Shown here one piece after another: positions 16,367-24,811 of a stretch of DNA of 64,000 nucleotides (position 1 is its first letter; each line of letters opens with the position of its first letter). The notes under the pieces are model-generated. The model ran no database searches, had not been told where the DNA came from, and saw only the letters and a list, made by a program, of their open reading frames with translations. The translations under genes were made by a program, and so were the position numbers. The stretch is from Croceifilum oryzae (GTDB taxonomy: Bacteria > Bacillota > Bacilli > Thermoactinomycetales > Thermoactinomycetaceae). Where the stretch lies: assembly GCF_030814315.1 (NCBI RefSeq), contig NZ_JAUSUV010000001.1, positions 186,001 through 250,000 of the forward strand, written 5' to 3'.

Positions 16367-19129
16367 ATGAAACGGAAATGGAATCCGAAGAAATGGAAGG
16401 GAGCACTCGGTGCTTATTTCTTTTTTCTCTTAGTTGCTATCGGGCTACATGCATACTTTCTCTATTATAATGTGGATTTTAATGATGTTTGTAAGTGCGA
16501 TTCTAGAATGCAGATTGCTCATTTCTATCCATTCTTAAATCAAGAATACTCACAAGGGAATTTTATGTGGTCTTGGAACAATGGCTTAGGCGGAGATATG
16601 TTTAGTGAATTTATCTTTTACTTTGCCACCTCGCCATTTTTCTGGCTGACGATGCCTTTAGACATAGCAACGATACAAGATGCTTTTCACATACGAATCT
16701 TCGTTAGCATGTTTAAAGTAGCTGTTGCCATGATCTTTATGTATCATCTACTGCGCTATAATAAACGAACACAACTTAGTTCAATTGTAGGAAGCTTGAT
16801 TTATTGTGGCTCTCTGTACCTCATGTTTTATTCACTCCGTTTTGATTTTCTAGCGGATGGGTTAGTATGGTTACCCCTTCTTATCCTTGGTTTTGAAAGA
16901 ATGATTGATCATCAAAAGAAGGGCATGTTTGTAGGGCTTGTCTTCCTAATCGTTTGTTCAAACTTCTATTTGGCCTTTTGTAGTACGGTGTTTCTTTATT
17001 TATATGCAGCACTCAAGTACTTTTTGATTAGGAATGAGTATCGCTGGGGCGATTTCTTTAAGTATTATCTTCAAATTTCGTTATGGTATATCGTAGGCGT
17101 ATTGCTAAGTTTATTTGCCTTATTACCAGTAATTGACAAGTATCTCCAGATCGATCGCTTTTATTACAAACTATCCATACCATTATTTTTTGATTGGTCC
17201 TTTTATCAGAACTTACTACATCAAATTTTCTTGTTTCCTGAGAAAATGGAGTTTATTATCGTAATGCCGATTATTGTGTTGTTGCTCATTTTCTATGGCT
17301 TTTTGATTAAAGAGAAGCAAGTACGGTACCGCATGATTTTTGTGGCATTTTTCTTCATACTCTTATTGTTGCCATTTACATATGCTTTTTTTCATGGCTT
17401 TGCGGGTATTCATTATCGATGGCTGTACCTCTTTTTGTTTGTAGTGGCGCAGACTTCTGCATTTATTTTGGACCACTTATTAGAGAAGCCACATCGAAAG
17501 GCAAAGTTATATTTTACAGGGATAGCCTTGTTTTTAATTATAATGGTGATATTCAAGCCAGGTATAACAGGGTTGCCGTATAGTAGACAAGAGTTTGTTA
17601 TCGGTGCTCTAGGTCTGCTCACCATCGGCTGTTTTTTTGCAATGAGAAAGCTACCTCTTAAGGTTTTTGCAGCGTTACTGATTGGATTTATGACCTTAAA
17701 TATCTTATTTACCAACTGGTTGATGTTTGAGATTGAGTTTCAAGTAGATCCCAATGAAAAAGTGGAACCTTATAATTTTAAAATAGCACAACGACAACAA
17801 CATTATCTCAACACCTATGACCAACCAAAAGATGTAGAGATGTTTAAGGAGATTGAAAAAGAAGACCCCACCTTTTTCCGTACCATGTGGGAGGGTATAC
17901 CGGAATTTAATGCCCCAATGGTGTATGGGTATAGAGGATTTAGTACTTATAACAGTTTGCTTTCTGGGACTGTACACAGTTTTTTTAAAAACGAGTACAA
18001 TGTGCTTCAGTATAATACACCGAGCGTGATTACGAATCTCGATAATCGTTTATATATCGAGACGGCATTGGGGAATAAGTATTATGTCGTTCCCAAGGAT
18101 TCTTCATGGAAGCCTTATACCTATACTCAAGTTTATTTTCGGGAGGACCCCTCTTGGAAGCCTTATGGCTACACCTTAATCAAGGAAACAAAGAAATTTA
18201 AAATTTATCGAAATGACTACGCTCTACCAATTGGTTTTCTATACGATTCTATCGTGGACAAGCAGACATTTGACAAGTTAAATTTTGCCGAACGAGATCA
18301 ACTCCTTTTACGTGCAGCAGTTGTAGATAACCGTTCTAAGGTAAATCTCCCAACCTTTCCAACCAACCAACTACAAGTACAAGAGAAAGTTATAACCAAT
18401 CAAGATATACAGTTGGGAGATCAAAACATCAAGCTGGAAAAAGCTACTCTAAAAGGCAATGTTCTTACTGCAGAGGGTGGAGCAGTTTTAACTATCCCCA
18501 ATCCATTCGCGAAGAAGCTAGGGGAAAGCTTGGTGGAAGCAGAGATCAAGCTGATTAGGCGGGATGATGGAAAAACGTGGTTTAGGTTCAAGGCAAATGA
18601 TAAGATGTTCTGGGATTTTGGGAAAGACAATATGTACAACTATCCTAAGAAACAAATTGTCATTAATACAGGTCATGAGCAAGCAAAGGACGAAATTAGG
18701 TTAGAGTTTTCTCCAGGTACCTACGAATTAAATCGACTATCACTTCAATTTAATTCACTCGAACCGTATCCAGAACTTGTAAAGCAGAAAAGGGAGCAAT
18801 CCTTACAAAATGTTTCCTTTGATTCGACTCACGTAAAAGGTGATATCAACGCAGCCAAGGATGGAATCTTGTACTTATCAATTCCATACAGCAAAGGCTG
18901 GACGGCAAAGGTTGATGGAAAAGAAGTAGAGACGATGAAAGTTAACTCCACTTTTGTGGGTATTCCGATTACAAGAGGAGAGCACAAAGTCGAGCTATCG
19001 TACTTTACTCCGTATCTCCTTCTGGGAACAGCCATCTCTTCTGTAACTCTCTTGGGTTTAATCGGTTACTTTTGGTGGGAACGGAACCGTAATCGATATA
19101 AAGTTCGCCATCCAGAGAATCCGGAATAA
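16367..19129 (+). CDS. yfhO: YfhO-family GT-C membrane glycosyltransferase, copy 2
   Basis: Tandem paralogue of the gene at 13557, 920 residues, same topology. Most residues in the membrane half are identical or similar by eye (NFMWSWNNGLGGDMFSEF, RTQLSSIVGSLIYCGSLYLM). The soluble C-terminal half has diverged more and carries an insertion near IEFQVDPNEKVEPYNF. The ribosome region (TTAGGTAGGGT, then ATGAAACGG) resembles that of copy 1, so the duplication included the leader. Two acceptor polymers, or two positions on one, may be glycosylated. A strong terminator follows, closing the operon. Confidence 0.85.
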   Translation: MKRKWNPKKWKGALGAYFFFLLVAIGLHAYFLYYNVDFNDVCKCDSRMQIAHFYPFLNQEYSQGNFMWSWNNGLGGDMFSEFIFYFATSPFFWLTMPLDIATIQDAFHIRIFVSMFKVAVAMIFMYHLLRYNKRTQLSSIVGSLIYCGSLYLMFYSLRFDFLADGLVWLPLLILGFERMIDHQKKGMFVGLVFLIVCSNFYLAFCSTVFLYLYAALKYFLIRNEYRWGDFFKYYLQISLWYIVGVLLSLFALLPVIDKYLQIDRFYYKLSIPLFFDWSFYQNLLHQIFLFPEKMEFIIVMPIIVLLLIFYGFLIKEKQVRYRMIFVAFFFILLLLPFTYAFFHGFAGIHYRWLYLFLFVVAQTSAFILDHLLEKPHRKAKLYFTGIALFLIIMVIFKPGITGLPYSRQEFVIGALGLLTIGCFFAMRKLPLKVFAALLIGFMTLNILFTNWLMFEIEFQVDPNEKVEPYNFKIAQRQQHYLNTYDQPKDVEMFKEIEKEDPTFFRTMWEGIPEFNAPMVYGYRGFSTYNSLLSGTVHSFFKNEYNVLQYNTPSVITNLDNRLYIETALGNKYYVVPKDSSWKPYTYTQVYFREDPSWKPYGYTLIKETKKFKIYRNDYALPIGFLYDSIVDKQTFDKLNFAERDQLLLRAAVVDNRSKVNLPTFPTNQLQVQEKVITNQDIQLGDQNIKLEKATLKGNVLTAEGGAVLTIPNPFAKKLGESLVEAEIKLIRRDDGKTWFRFKANDKMFWDFGKDNMYNYPKKQIVINTGHEQAKDEIRLEFSPGTYELNRLSLQFNSLEPYPELVKQKREQSLQNVSFDSTHVKGDINAAKDGILYLSIPYSKGWTAKVDGKEVETMKVNSTFVGIPITRGEHKVELSYFTPYLLLGTAISSVTLLGLIGYFWWERNRNRYKVRHPENPE

Positions 19130-19138
19130 AGCGCATGA

Positions 19139-19191
19139 ACTACCTTACCAGTGTTGGATAAATTATCTAACGTTGGTAAGGTAGTATTTTT
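19139..19191 (+). terminator. strong intrinsic terminator
   Basis: ACTACCTTACCA pairs perfectly with TGGTAAGGTAGT, followed by a T-rich tail. Confidence 0.85.
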
Positions 19192-19335
19192 ATGCTTATC
19201 ACCTATTATATGAACATTAAAAAAATTTCTTTTTTAACCATTATCGTAAAAGGTTTTTTTGTATATATACCGAATATTATAGAGTGACAAAATGTCTTTT
19301 GATAATAGATGCCTACGAGAGGAGCTGTTTGTTTG

Positions 19336-20922
19336 ATGAGATTGCGTCGTTTGACAGCTGTGATGTTGGTAGTGGTAGTTGCTTTATTTTCGTTTGTGCC
19401 GATGAGTGCTTTTCCGACTGAGGTGCATGCAGGTAAGCTGTTTCCGCCGCATGAGTCGTTTACCCCGGGTACTTGGTATCTAGGAGCTCAGCCACCTAAT
19501 TATGATCCTAATAAGCCCCCGATTGTGTTTGTACAAGGGAAGGGCGGCGCAGCGAATGATTGGTATACAGATACCACCTATTATGGTGCTAACGACATGT
19601 ATGAAAGCGCTTACAAAAAAGGATACCAAACCGTGTTTGTTCAACTATACGATGCGGCCAGACAAGGATCAAAATCTCAGTATGATAATGGAAGGCTACT
19701 CGCTTCTATGCTGAGTCAAATTTATAGTCGTTTTGGGAAGAAGGTCAATATCATTGCTCACAGCAAAGGAGGTCCAGATACGCAAGCGGCATTGGTCTAC
19801 TATGGAGCACACCAATATGTAGGGAAGGTAGTTACCCTAGGTTCACCGCACTATGGATCACATCTAGCAGATCTTTCTTATAGTTGGTGGGCAGGATGGT
19901 TAGCGTCCCTATTAGGGCAAAAGGATGATGGCACATATTCCTTACAAACGGGTCAAATGGCAAATTTCCGCTCCGCTACAGACTCCAATCCAAACGTATC
20001 CAAAAATAAATATTATACGGTCGCGGGTACTAGCTGGGGTCCAGCACTTTCCGCTTTGGCAACGGGCGGTTTGTACCTATCCTCGCATGGCTCGAATGAC
20101 GGTCTTGTAAACGAATGGAGCACCAAATTAAATTACGGAGTCCATCTGTTTACGGATGGAAGCTTGGATCATGATAGTATCCGAATGGGCTCACGTGTGT
20201 TCTCTCGAATTGAACCTTACCTACGTACATCTACCTTCTCTGCTATAAAATCCACCAAAAATATTGCCAATAATAATGAAATTGAAAAAATTGAAAGCGC
20301 TAACAATCAAGTGATCGTTGGGGGTCCACTTACACAAAATAGTGTTAGTGAGAAGAGCTTTGATGTGGATCGATTGACCAATGCTACTCTATCGGTATTA
20401 ACTGCAACGAATCAGACAGAAGTTACGTTTATTTCTCCGTCAGGGAAGGTCTTCACCAAGGATAACAGTAAAGTGGCTACAAGTCAGGATCAAGATGCTT
20501 TCCGCGGAGCATATGTACAGACTTTCGAACTTAAAGGGATGGAAGCGGGCAAATGGAAAGTTCAATTTAAAAATGCAACGAAAGAGGATGCATACCTATT
20601 TGTTGGCACATTTGATGATAAGACACCATTCTCCCTGGTAATGCCGGGAAAAGCCAAACAAGACAAGGCGAATTTCTTCATGAAACAAGAAAGCGATAAT
20701 CCCAACAAAGAAGTGGAGATGATGATCCGCGTAGTCGACGAAAAAGGAAATCTAATCTCCGAAACCAAACAAACTCGTAAGTTAACCAACGGTTCTCTGG
20801 AAGGCTGGCTACCGAAAGTAACGAAATCCGGTACTTACAACATCACCATTGATCTGAAAGGCAATAACAATGGACACGAATATACACGTACCTTAGTCCG
20901 TTCTGTGTATATTGATAAATAG
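19336..20922 (+). CDS. secreted alpha/beta-hydrolase lipase with C-terminal beta domain
   Basis: Extracellular lipase or esterase of 528 residues. The signal peptide ends near VHA (residue 32). The nucleophile elbow is AHSKGG with Ser143, an A-H-S-x-G form as in Bacillus and staphylococcal-type lipases, preceded by the oxyanion segment VFVQGKGG. Likely acid and His are in HGSNDGLVNEW and DHDS. After residue 310 comes a beta-rich region (STLSV-like strands, AGKWKVQF, SGTYNITIDLKG) resembling a pre-peptidase or jelly-roll domain, probably for stability or surface binding. ATG 19336 is taken; TTG 19333 is closer to ideal spacing from AGGAG and equally possible. Expressed alone. Confidence 0.85.
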   Translation: MRLRRLTAVMLVVVVALFSFVPMSAFPTEVHAGKLFPPHESFTPGTWYLGAQPPNYDPNKPPIVFVQGKGGAANDWYTDTTYYGANDMYESAYKKGYQTVFVQLYDAARQGSKSQYDNGRLLASMLSQIYSRFGKKVNIIAHSKGGPDTQAALVYYGAHQYVGKVVTLGSPHYGSHLADLSYSWWAGWLASLLGQKDDGTYSLQTGQMANFRSATDSNPNVSKNKYYTVAGTSWGPALSALATGGLYLSSHGSNDGLVNEWSTKLNYGVHLFTDGSLDHDSIRMGSRVFSRIEPYLRTSTFSAIKSTKNIANNNEIEKIESANNQVIVGGPLTQNSVSEKSFDVDRLTNATLSVLTATNQTEVTFISPSGKVFTKDNSKVATSQDQDAFRGAYVQTFELKGMEAGKWKVQFKNATKEDAYLFVGTFDDKTPFSLVMPGKAKQDKANFFMKQESDNPNKEVEMMIRVVDEKGNLISETKQTRKLTNGSLEGWLPKVTKSGTYNITIDLKGNNNGHEYTRTLVRSVYIDK

Positions 20923-20937
20923 CATCTTAATCAGGTT

Positions 20938-20969
20938 AAGAGTAGCTCCGTCTAGGAGTTACTCTTTTT
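20938..20969 (+). terminator. intrinsic terminator
   Basis: AGAGTAGCTCC pairs with GGAGTTACTCT and is followed by TTTTT. Confidence 0.8.
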
Positions 20970-21017
20970 CAATCGTTCCGTCCAATAAAACTTTTCTCCA
21001 CTAGGCATCAGTATATT

Positions 21018-21047
21018 CAGACAAATAAAGGCTGAATATATTATAAT
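21018..21047 (+). promoter_or_regulatory. promoter of SecB-like operon
   Basis: Perfect -10 TATAAT (21042-21047) with -35-like CAGACA (21018-21023) at 18 bases. It overlaps an in-frame ATG at 21046, so translation must begin downstream at TTG 21070. Confidence 0.6.
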
Positions 21048-21069
21048 GAATAGAGAGGAAGTGGTCTGT

Positions 21070-21699
21070 TTGGATGTACAAAAGGGAGTCTATCAGATGC
21101 AAAGAGGTCTTATGAGTAGCCGAAACTCTCTTCTTTATGATTCCTGTACGAATCTTACGAACCAAACTGTGATACAACTTCCTAGCACGATCAGGTATGT
21201 GGCGTACCTTCAAGCTTTATTTCTGGCCATTCCCATTGCCATAAAGCAATTAGAAGTGTTGGTAGATCAGAAGAAGCATCAAGAAGGAATGAATCTGATT
21301 GAGGAACATCTGACTTTAACGAAAAGTTGGTTACAGCAAGAGGGATATCAACAATTACACTCTTTCCTACATCCATCCCGTTGGCAGACTAAATCAGCAG
21401 ATGATATGCAGTTACTAGTCGAAATTGCTTTTTACCATCTACGGATTACAGAACGCACCTTCTGTAGAATTCATCCTAAATCCGACCTAGATGACCTTGA
21501 GATCGTGTTAAACCATTTGCGTGAACTTCCCTTTGATCTAGAAGAAGATTTGCAAATCGATCGTATTCATATTCAGGATGAGATTCGTAATGCGTATCGA
21601 CCTGAACCGATCATGGTTTCTCAGATGGCACTTTCTCTGCCTAATTACGAGAAACCCCAAAAGGAGGAGCACGAGGATGAGCCAGACGAATCAATTTGA
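21070..21699 (+). CDS. uncharacterised helical protein, first gene of SecB-like operon
   Basis: I do not recognise this 209-residue protein. TTG 21070 is eight bases behind AGAGGAAG, and the ATG at 21046 lies within the promoter. It is predicted soluble and mostly helical. A hydrophobic stretch (AYLQALFLAIPIAIKQLEVLV) sits near residue 55 and the tail is acidic (EEHEDEPDESI). Its 3' end overlaps the SecB-like gene by 23 bases, so the two are translationally linked. No enzymatic motif is visible. It could be a partner or regulator of the SecB-like chaperone. Confidence 0.7.
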   Translation: MDVQKGVYQMQRGLMSSRNSLLYDSCTNLTNQTVIQLPSTIRYVAYLQALFLAIPIAIKQLEVLVDQKKHQEGMNLIEEHLTLTKSWLQQEGYQQLHSFLHPSRWQTKSADDMQLLVEIAFYHLRITERTFCRIHPKSDLDDLEIVLNHLRELPFDLEEDLQIDRIHIQDEIRNAYRPEPIMVSQMALSLPNYEKPQKEEHEDEPDESI

Positions 21700-22132
21700 T
21701 TGGTTGGAGCGTTGGGATTTGGAACAAGTGAGTGTTCGCACGTTACATTGTACGAAGTGGAAAGAATACGAGCTGGATATTGAGAAGCATATTCTACTTA
21801 ACTATTCGACAAAACTGCTAAGACAAACGGGAGTAGATATTTCATTTTTATTTTCTCTATCTGTTTTAACTTATGAGGGAGAGAAGAAAGAGGATCCCGC
21901 CGAGATATTAGATGAAGATCGCACCTTTACTATTGAGCTGGAGATTGACATCGTTTACTATAAAGAGCTTGCTGAGACGATTCCAGAGGCTGAACTTATG
22001 GAAATTGGCTCTCAAATTGTAGCACCAGATGCGTGGGCGTATGCGAGGGAGTTACTTAGTAATATGACGGTACGAATGGGCTATCGTCCTTTACTTTTGC
22101 CACCTTACCAAAAAGTTGTATATGGGGGATAG
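21677..22132 (+). CDS. SecB-like chaperone
   Basis: Protein of 151 residues resembling the SecB export chaperone family. The best evidence is the C-terminal helix and strand QIVAPDAWAYARELLSN followed by YRPLLLPPY, which parallels E. coli SecB, where PYARECI is followed about 15 residues later by LNLAPVNF. The rest is beta-rich, of matching length and order. ATG 21677 follows AAAGGAGGAG. Classical SecB is a proteobacterial protein. Elsewhere SecB-like proteins are known in toxin-antitoxin-chaperone systems such as Mycobacterium tuberculosis Rv1957. Here it lies between an unknown helical protein and a nuclease-like protein, so a specialised chaperone role is more likely than general export. 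Assignment is by motif recognition only. Confidence 0.68.
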   Translation: MSQTNQFDWLERWDLEQVSVRTLHCTKWKEYELDIEKHILLNYSTKLLRQTGVDISFLFSLSVLTYEGEKKEDPAEILDEDRTFTIELEIDIVYYKELAETIPEAELMEIGSQIVAPDAWAYARELLSNMTVRMGYRPLLLPPYQKVVYGG

Positions 22133-22135
22133 CTT

Positions 22136-22849
22136 ATGCCACTTTCCTTCCACCAGACAAAGGAGCCTTCAGAGCTTACGGTTGTACACGAATTAGTTCG
22201 TTTGGTGAAACAAGAACCCGATGTGTTTCGGACAGTGGCGCGCATTTTCGATCGATATAAAACAGATAAGGAAGCATATAAAGAAGGATTTGATGAAGAG
22301 ATTGAGCTGATGATCAAACAGCCTGGGTTTCGTATTCGGCTAAAGACTCGGAAAAGGCTGCTGAAGATGCTAAAGGCAATCTATAGGCAGCCTGCTTTCC
22401 AACAGATACGGTCTGCATTTTTAGAAGCGATTATCGAAGAATATGGTCCTATTCATCCAACCATTTCCTACACCGAGATTTATCGTGAGCCATTGATCTA
22501 TGACGATGGAGAGATGATTGGTGGATACGAGTGTCGGATGGATGTGGTATTTTATGAACAGGATCATGTACCAATGGAAATGGTCGAATGCAAAGCAAAT
22601 ATCGAATCATTTCTCTCCGCAACCAGTGTATGGAATCAAATGAAACAAAATAGGCTGAAAAAAATGCATTATATGATTAATTTGCATAAATATCTTCGGG
22701 AATGTTATGTAGAGCCTGTCTTGGGATTTGCCTTTTATAATGAAAATTGTCAGTTACTGAAAGAAAATGTACATGAGAACTGGGGATTTCCGTTTATTCG
22801 GTTTTACTCCCGCAGGATTTTGTATCAACATATATGTGAAAAAGAGTAA
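22136..22849 (+). CDS. putative PD-(D/E)XK nuclease-like protein
   Basis: Protein of 237 residues, four bases after the SecB-like gene. The central segment has a nuclease-core pattern: Asp136 in CRMDVVFY, then about 14 residues on, Glu151-Cys-Lys153 in MEMVECKAN, followed by Gln167 in WNQMKQNRLKKM. A strand with Asp, a beta turn, then E-x-K and a helix with Gln fits the PD-(D/E)XK fold. The N-terminal 100 residues are basic and helical (RIRLKTRKRLLKMLKAIYR), suited to nucleic-acid binding. ATG 22136 has only a modest ribosome site (GGGGATAGCTT), consistent with coupling. It could instead be a catalytically silent member of the fold. A defence or toxin role is inference from the set. Confidence 0.6.
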   Translation: MPLSFHQTKEPSELTVVHELVRLVKQEPDVFRTVARIFDRYKTDKEAYKEGFDEEIELMIKQPGFRIRLKTRKRLLKMLKAIYRQPAFQQIRSAFLEAIIEEYGPIHPTISYTEIYREPLIYDDGEMIGGYECRMDVVFYEQDHVPMEMVECKANIESFLSATSVWNQMKQNRLKKMHYMINLHKYLRECYVEPVLGFAFYNENCQLLKENVHENWGFPFIRFYSRRILYQHICEKE

Positions 22850-22883
22850 GCGAGCCCTTTCTTGTGGAAAAGGATCGCTTTTT
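22848..22883 (+). terminator. intrinsic terminator
   Basis: GCGA..CCTTT pairs with AAAGG.TCGC and is followed by TTTTT. Ends the three-gene operon. Confidence 0.7.
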
Positions 22884-22962
22884 CTATGTTGTTTGGCTCA
22901 CGGTTCCTTATGTATTGCATATTTTAAAGAAAGGAAATGAAGAGAGAATGGAGGGGACGTAA

Positions 22963-23640
22963 ATGGGAAAAAAGAAGAGGTCCAGCCGAATTAGTAAAGG
23001 AAAACAAACGATAACCAGCCCATCCTCCAGGAATGCTTCACAGCCCCTTGCTGGCATTGCAGGAGTTAGAATTTTGCACGCCGCTACAAGGTGGCAGGAG
23101 GATATGGATGTATATCTGGACGGAAAGCGAATGGTTCGTCGTCTTCCCTACGGAGCTATGACGAACTATGTCAGTATACACAGTGGGGATAGCTATTTAC
23201 AAATGAATCGAAATCAAACGGAAGGCACAGTTGTATCACAGATATTATCCGTTCGGAATGGGAGACTTTGTACGCTTGCTCTCATCGATTCAGAAAATGT
23301 ATCGAAAAAGAATCCTAAATTAATAACGATTCCAGACCACACAGAAAACGAAGAAGAAGAGATGGGACAGATTCGATTTGTACACCTGCATTCGCAAGGG
23401 TCGAATGTAGACTTAGTAATAAATAATCGAGTGATTTTTAATAATATTCCCTTTACTCATTTAACTCCTTATGTACCGATTCACCCGAAGCGTTTGGAGC
23501 TGAAGGTTCAGGTTACAGGGATGATGAATACGGATCATGAGAGTATTACCCTTCCCTTATTTTCAAAAGATGTGGTGACCGTTTTTTATTTAGGAGATGT
23601 TGAGCAGGGAGATCGTCTCCTGATGGTGCACGATCGTTAA
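22963..23640 (+). CDS. DUF4397 domain protein, copy 1
   Basis: Protein of 225 residues with a basic, Ser-rich N-terminus of about 35 residues and then DUF4397-type beta repeats: RILHAATRWQEDMDVYLDGK, MTNYVSIHSGD, and a second unit RFVHLHSQGSNVDLVINNRV with LTPYVPIHPK. There is no signal peptide or anchor, unlike many DUF4397 proteins that are lipoproteins or surface proteins. In Bacillales such cytosolic forms are often linked with spores, which is conceivable here but unproven. ATG 22963 follows GAGGGGACG. A paralogue follows at 23715. Confidence 0.75.
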   Translation: MGKKKRSSRISKGKQTITSPSSRNASQPLAGIAGVRILHAATRWQEDMDVYLDGKRMVRRLPYGAMTNYVSIHSGDSYLQMNRNQTEGTVVSQILSVRNGRLCTLALIDSENVSKKNPKLITIPDHTENEEEEMGQIRFVHLHSQGSNVDLVINNRVIFNNIPFTHLTPYVPIHPKRLELKVQVTGMMNTDHESITLPLFSKDVVTVFYLGDVEQGDRLLMVHDR

Positions 23641-23667
23641 AGAAAACAGTGAAGAATCGATTCCTCA

Positions 23668-23699
23668 TAGCATAGGCTAATAGTAAGGTACCTATGCTA
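23668..23699 (+). promoter_or_regulatory. inverted repeat before second DUF4397 gene
   Basis: TAGCATAGG (23668 on) and CCTATGCTA (ending 23699) form a 9-bp perfect stem just before the AGAGGAGG ribosome site. There is no T-run, so it may be an operator or an RNA structure affecting ribosome access. Confidence 0.5.
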
Positions 23700-23714
23700 G
23701 AGGAGGTTACTATT

Positions 23715-24503
23715 TTGTCTTGGAAAAAGTTCTTTGGCAAAGCTATTCGAAATAAGTTGTTAGCTGATTATTATCTTGATCGAGATGAGTCCAAGCATAA
23801 AATATACAATGAAGCGTATCAAAAAGATCTGGAGACGTTTGTAAGTCAATATGAGCAGAGTCAGGATCCTATGTATCAAGCGGGTTCAGACCAATCGGAT
23901 GAGATGGGATCTATGAGAATTCTGCATGCATCTACCTATGAATCTGTTCCGGTAGATGTGTATGTAAATCAGAAGCCAGTTGTACGCAACTTACCCTTTA
24001 GTGGGATTACCGAATACGTCTCTCTTCCATCGGGGGAATATCAGGTGGAGATGTTTCCAGCTGGACGACAGGATGAAGCAATCCTATCCCAATCTGTTAC
24101 GATACGAAGTCGGAGAGCCTATACTCTAAATACGGCCGATGTAGGGACAGATTTGGGTGTGGAGTTACTTTCCTATGAAGATGACTTACGAAAAGTTCCC
24201 AGAAGATCTAAGGTTCGCCTCATCCATGTATCTCCCGATATGAAACGGGTTGATATTTCTGTAAAAGGGGGGAATGTCCTTTTTTCAGATGTAGATTTCA
24301 GGGAAGCTCGGTTTATCTCCCTAAATCCAGGAATCTACACATGGGAGGTAAGACCTGCGGGTGGGAAGCAAGCAGAATTTACGATTCCGAATATAACGCT
24401 GAAGCCTGGAAAGGACTATACGCTTTTTACATTGGGAAGAGTGAGTGAAAGCCCTGCTTTGCAAGTAGTAATGGTAGAAGATACATTAGAATATGATAGA
24501 TAA
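23715..24503 (+). CDS. DUF4397 domain protein, copy 2
   Basis: Protein of 262 residues, paralogue of the preceding gene. TTG 23715 is about nine bases after GAGGAGG; an ATG at 23694 lies within the inverted repeat and is rejected. A charged helical N-terminus (about 60 residues) precedes two DUF4397 units: MRILHASTYESVPVDVYVNQ, ITEYVSLPSGEYQVEMFPAG, then VRLIHVSPDMKRVDISVKGG and ARFISLNPGIYTWEVRPAGG. No signal peptide. Function unknown; duplication of both the gene and the domain is the main feature. Confidence 0.77.
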   Translation: MSWKKFFGKAIRNKLLADYYLDRDESKHKIYNEAYQKDLETFVSQYEQSQDPMYQAGSDQSDEMGSMRILHASTYESVPVDVYVNQKPVVRNLPFSGITEYVSLPSGEYQVEMFPAGRQDEAILSQSVTIRSRRAYTLNTADVGTDLGVELLSYEDDLRKVPRRSKVRLIHVSPDMKRVDISVKGGNVLFSDVDFREARFISLNPGIYTWEVRPAGGKQAEFTIPNITLKPGKDYTLFTLGRVSESPALQVVMVEDTLEYDR

Positions 24504-24505
24504 AT

Positions 24506-24528
24506 GGTGCAGATTATGCACTTTTTTT
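24506..24528 (+). terminator. intrinsic terminator
   Basis: GGTGCA..TGCACT hairpin followed by seven T, directly after the DUF4397 gene. Confidence 0.78.
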
Positions 24529-24811
24529 ATTTCACCAAAATTATTTTTTACTTTTCAGAAGGTTTTTGATTCTTTTTTCCGAAACTATTTAAATAGTGAT
24601 TTGACAAAAATAGATATTATCTTACAAACCAATTGTAATATAATATTCTTCAAAACAAAAAGATTACAATCTCTATTCTACTTCACCTGTAATCTGTAAG
24701 ATTTTCAATCCTAATTTTGGATGTCAGATGAGATCTGAATCTTTCTAATAGAAGTGAAATCGATTACACTATAGGGAGAGAATAAGGTTTAGAAGGAAAG
24801 GGCGGCTTAAC
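24529..24811 (+). other. AT-rich intergenic region with inverted repeat
   Basis: No gene seen. It contains AGATTACA (24661-24668) and TGTAATCT (24688-24695), an 8-bp inverted repeat with a 19-base gap, upstream of the regulator gene at 24812. It may be an operator for that regulator. I could not fix a convincing promoter. Confidence 0.4.

Noticed and set aside
24493-24699. Open frame of 68 codons after the second DUF4397 gene
   Set aside because: It starts before and runs through a terminator; composition reflects AT-rich intergenic DNA.
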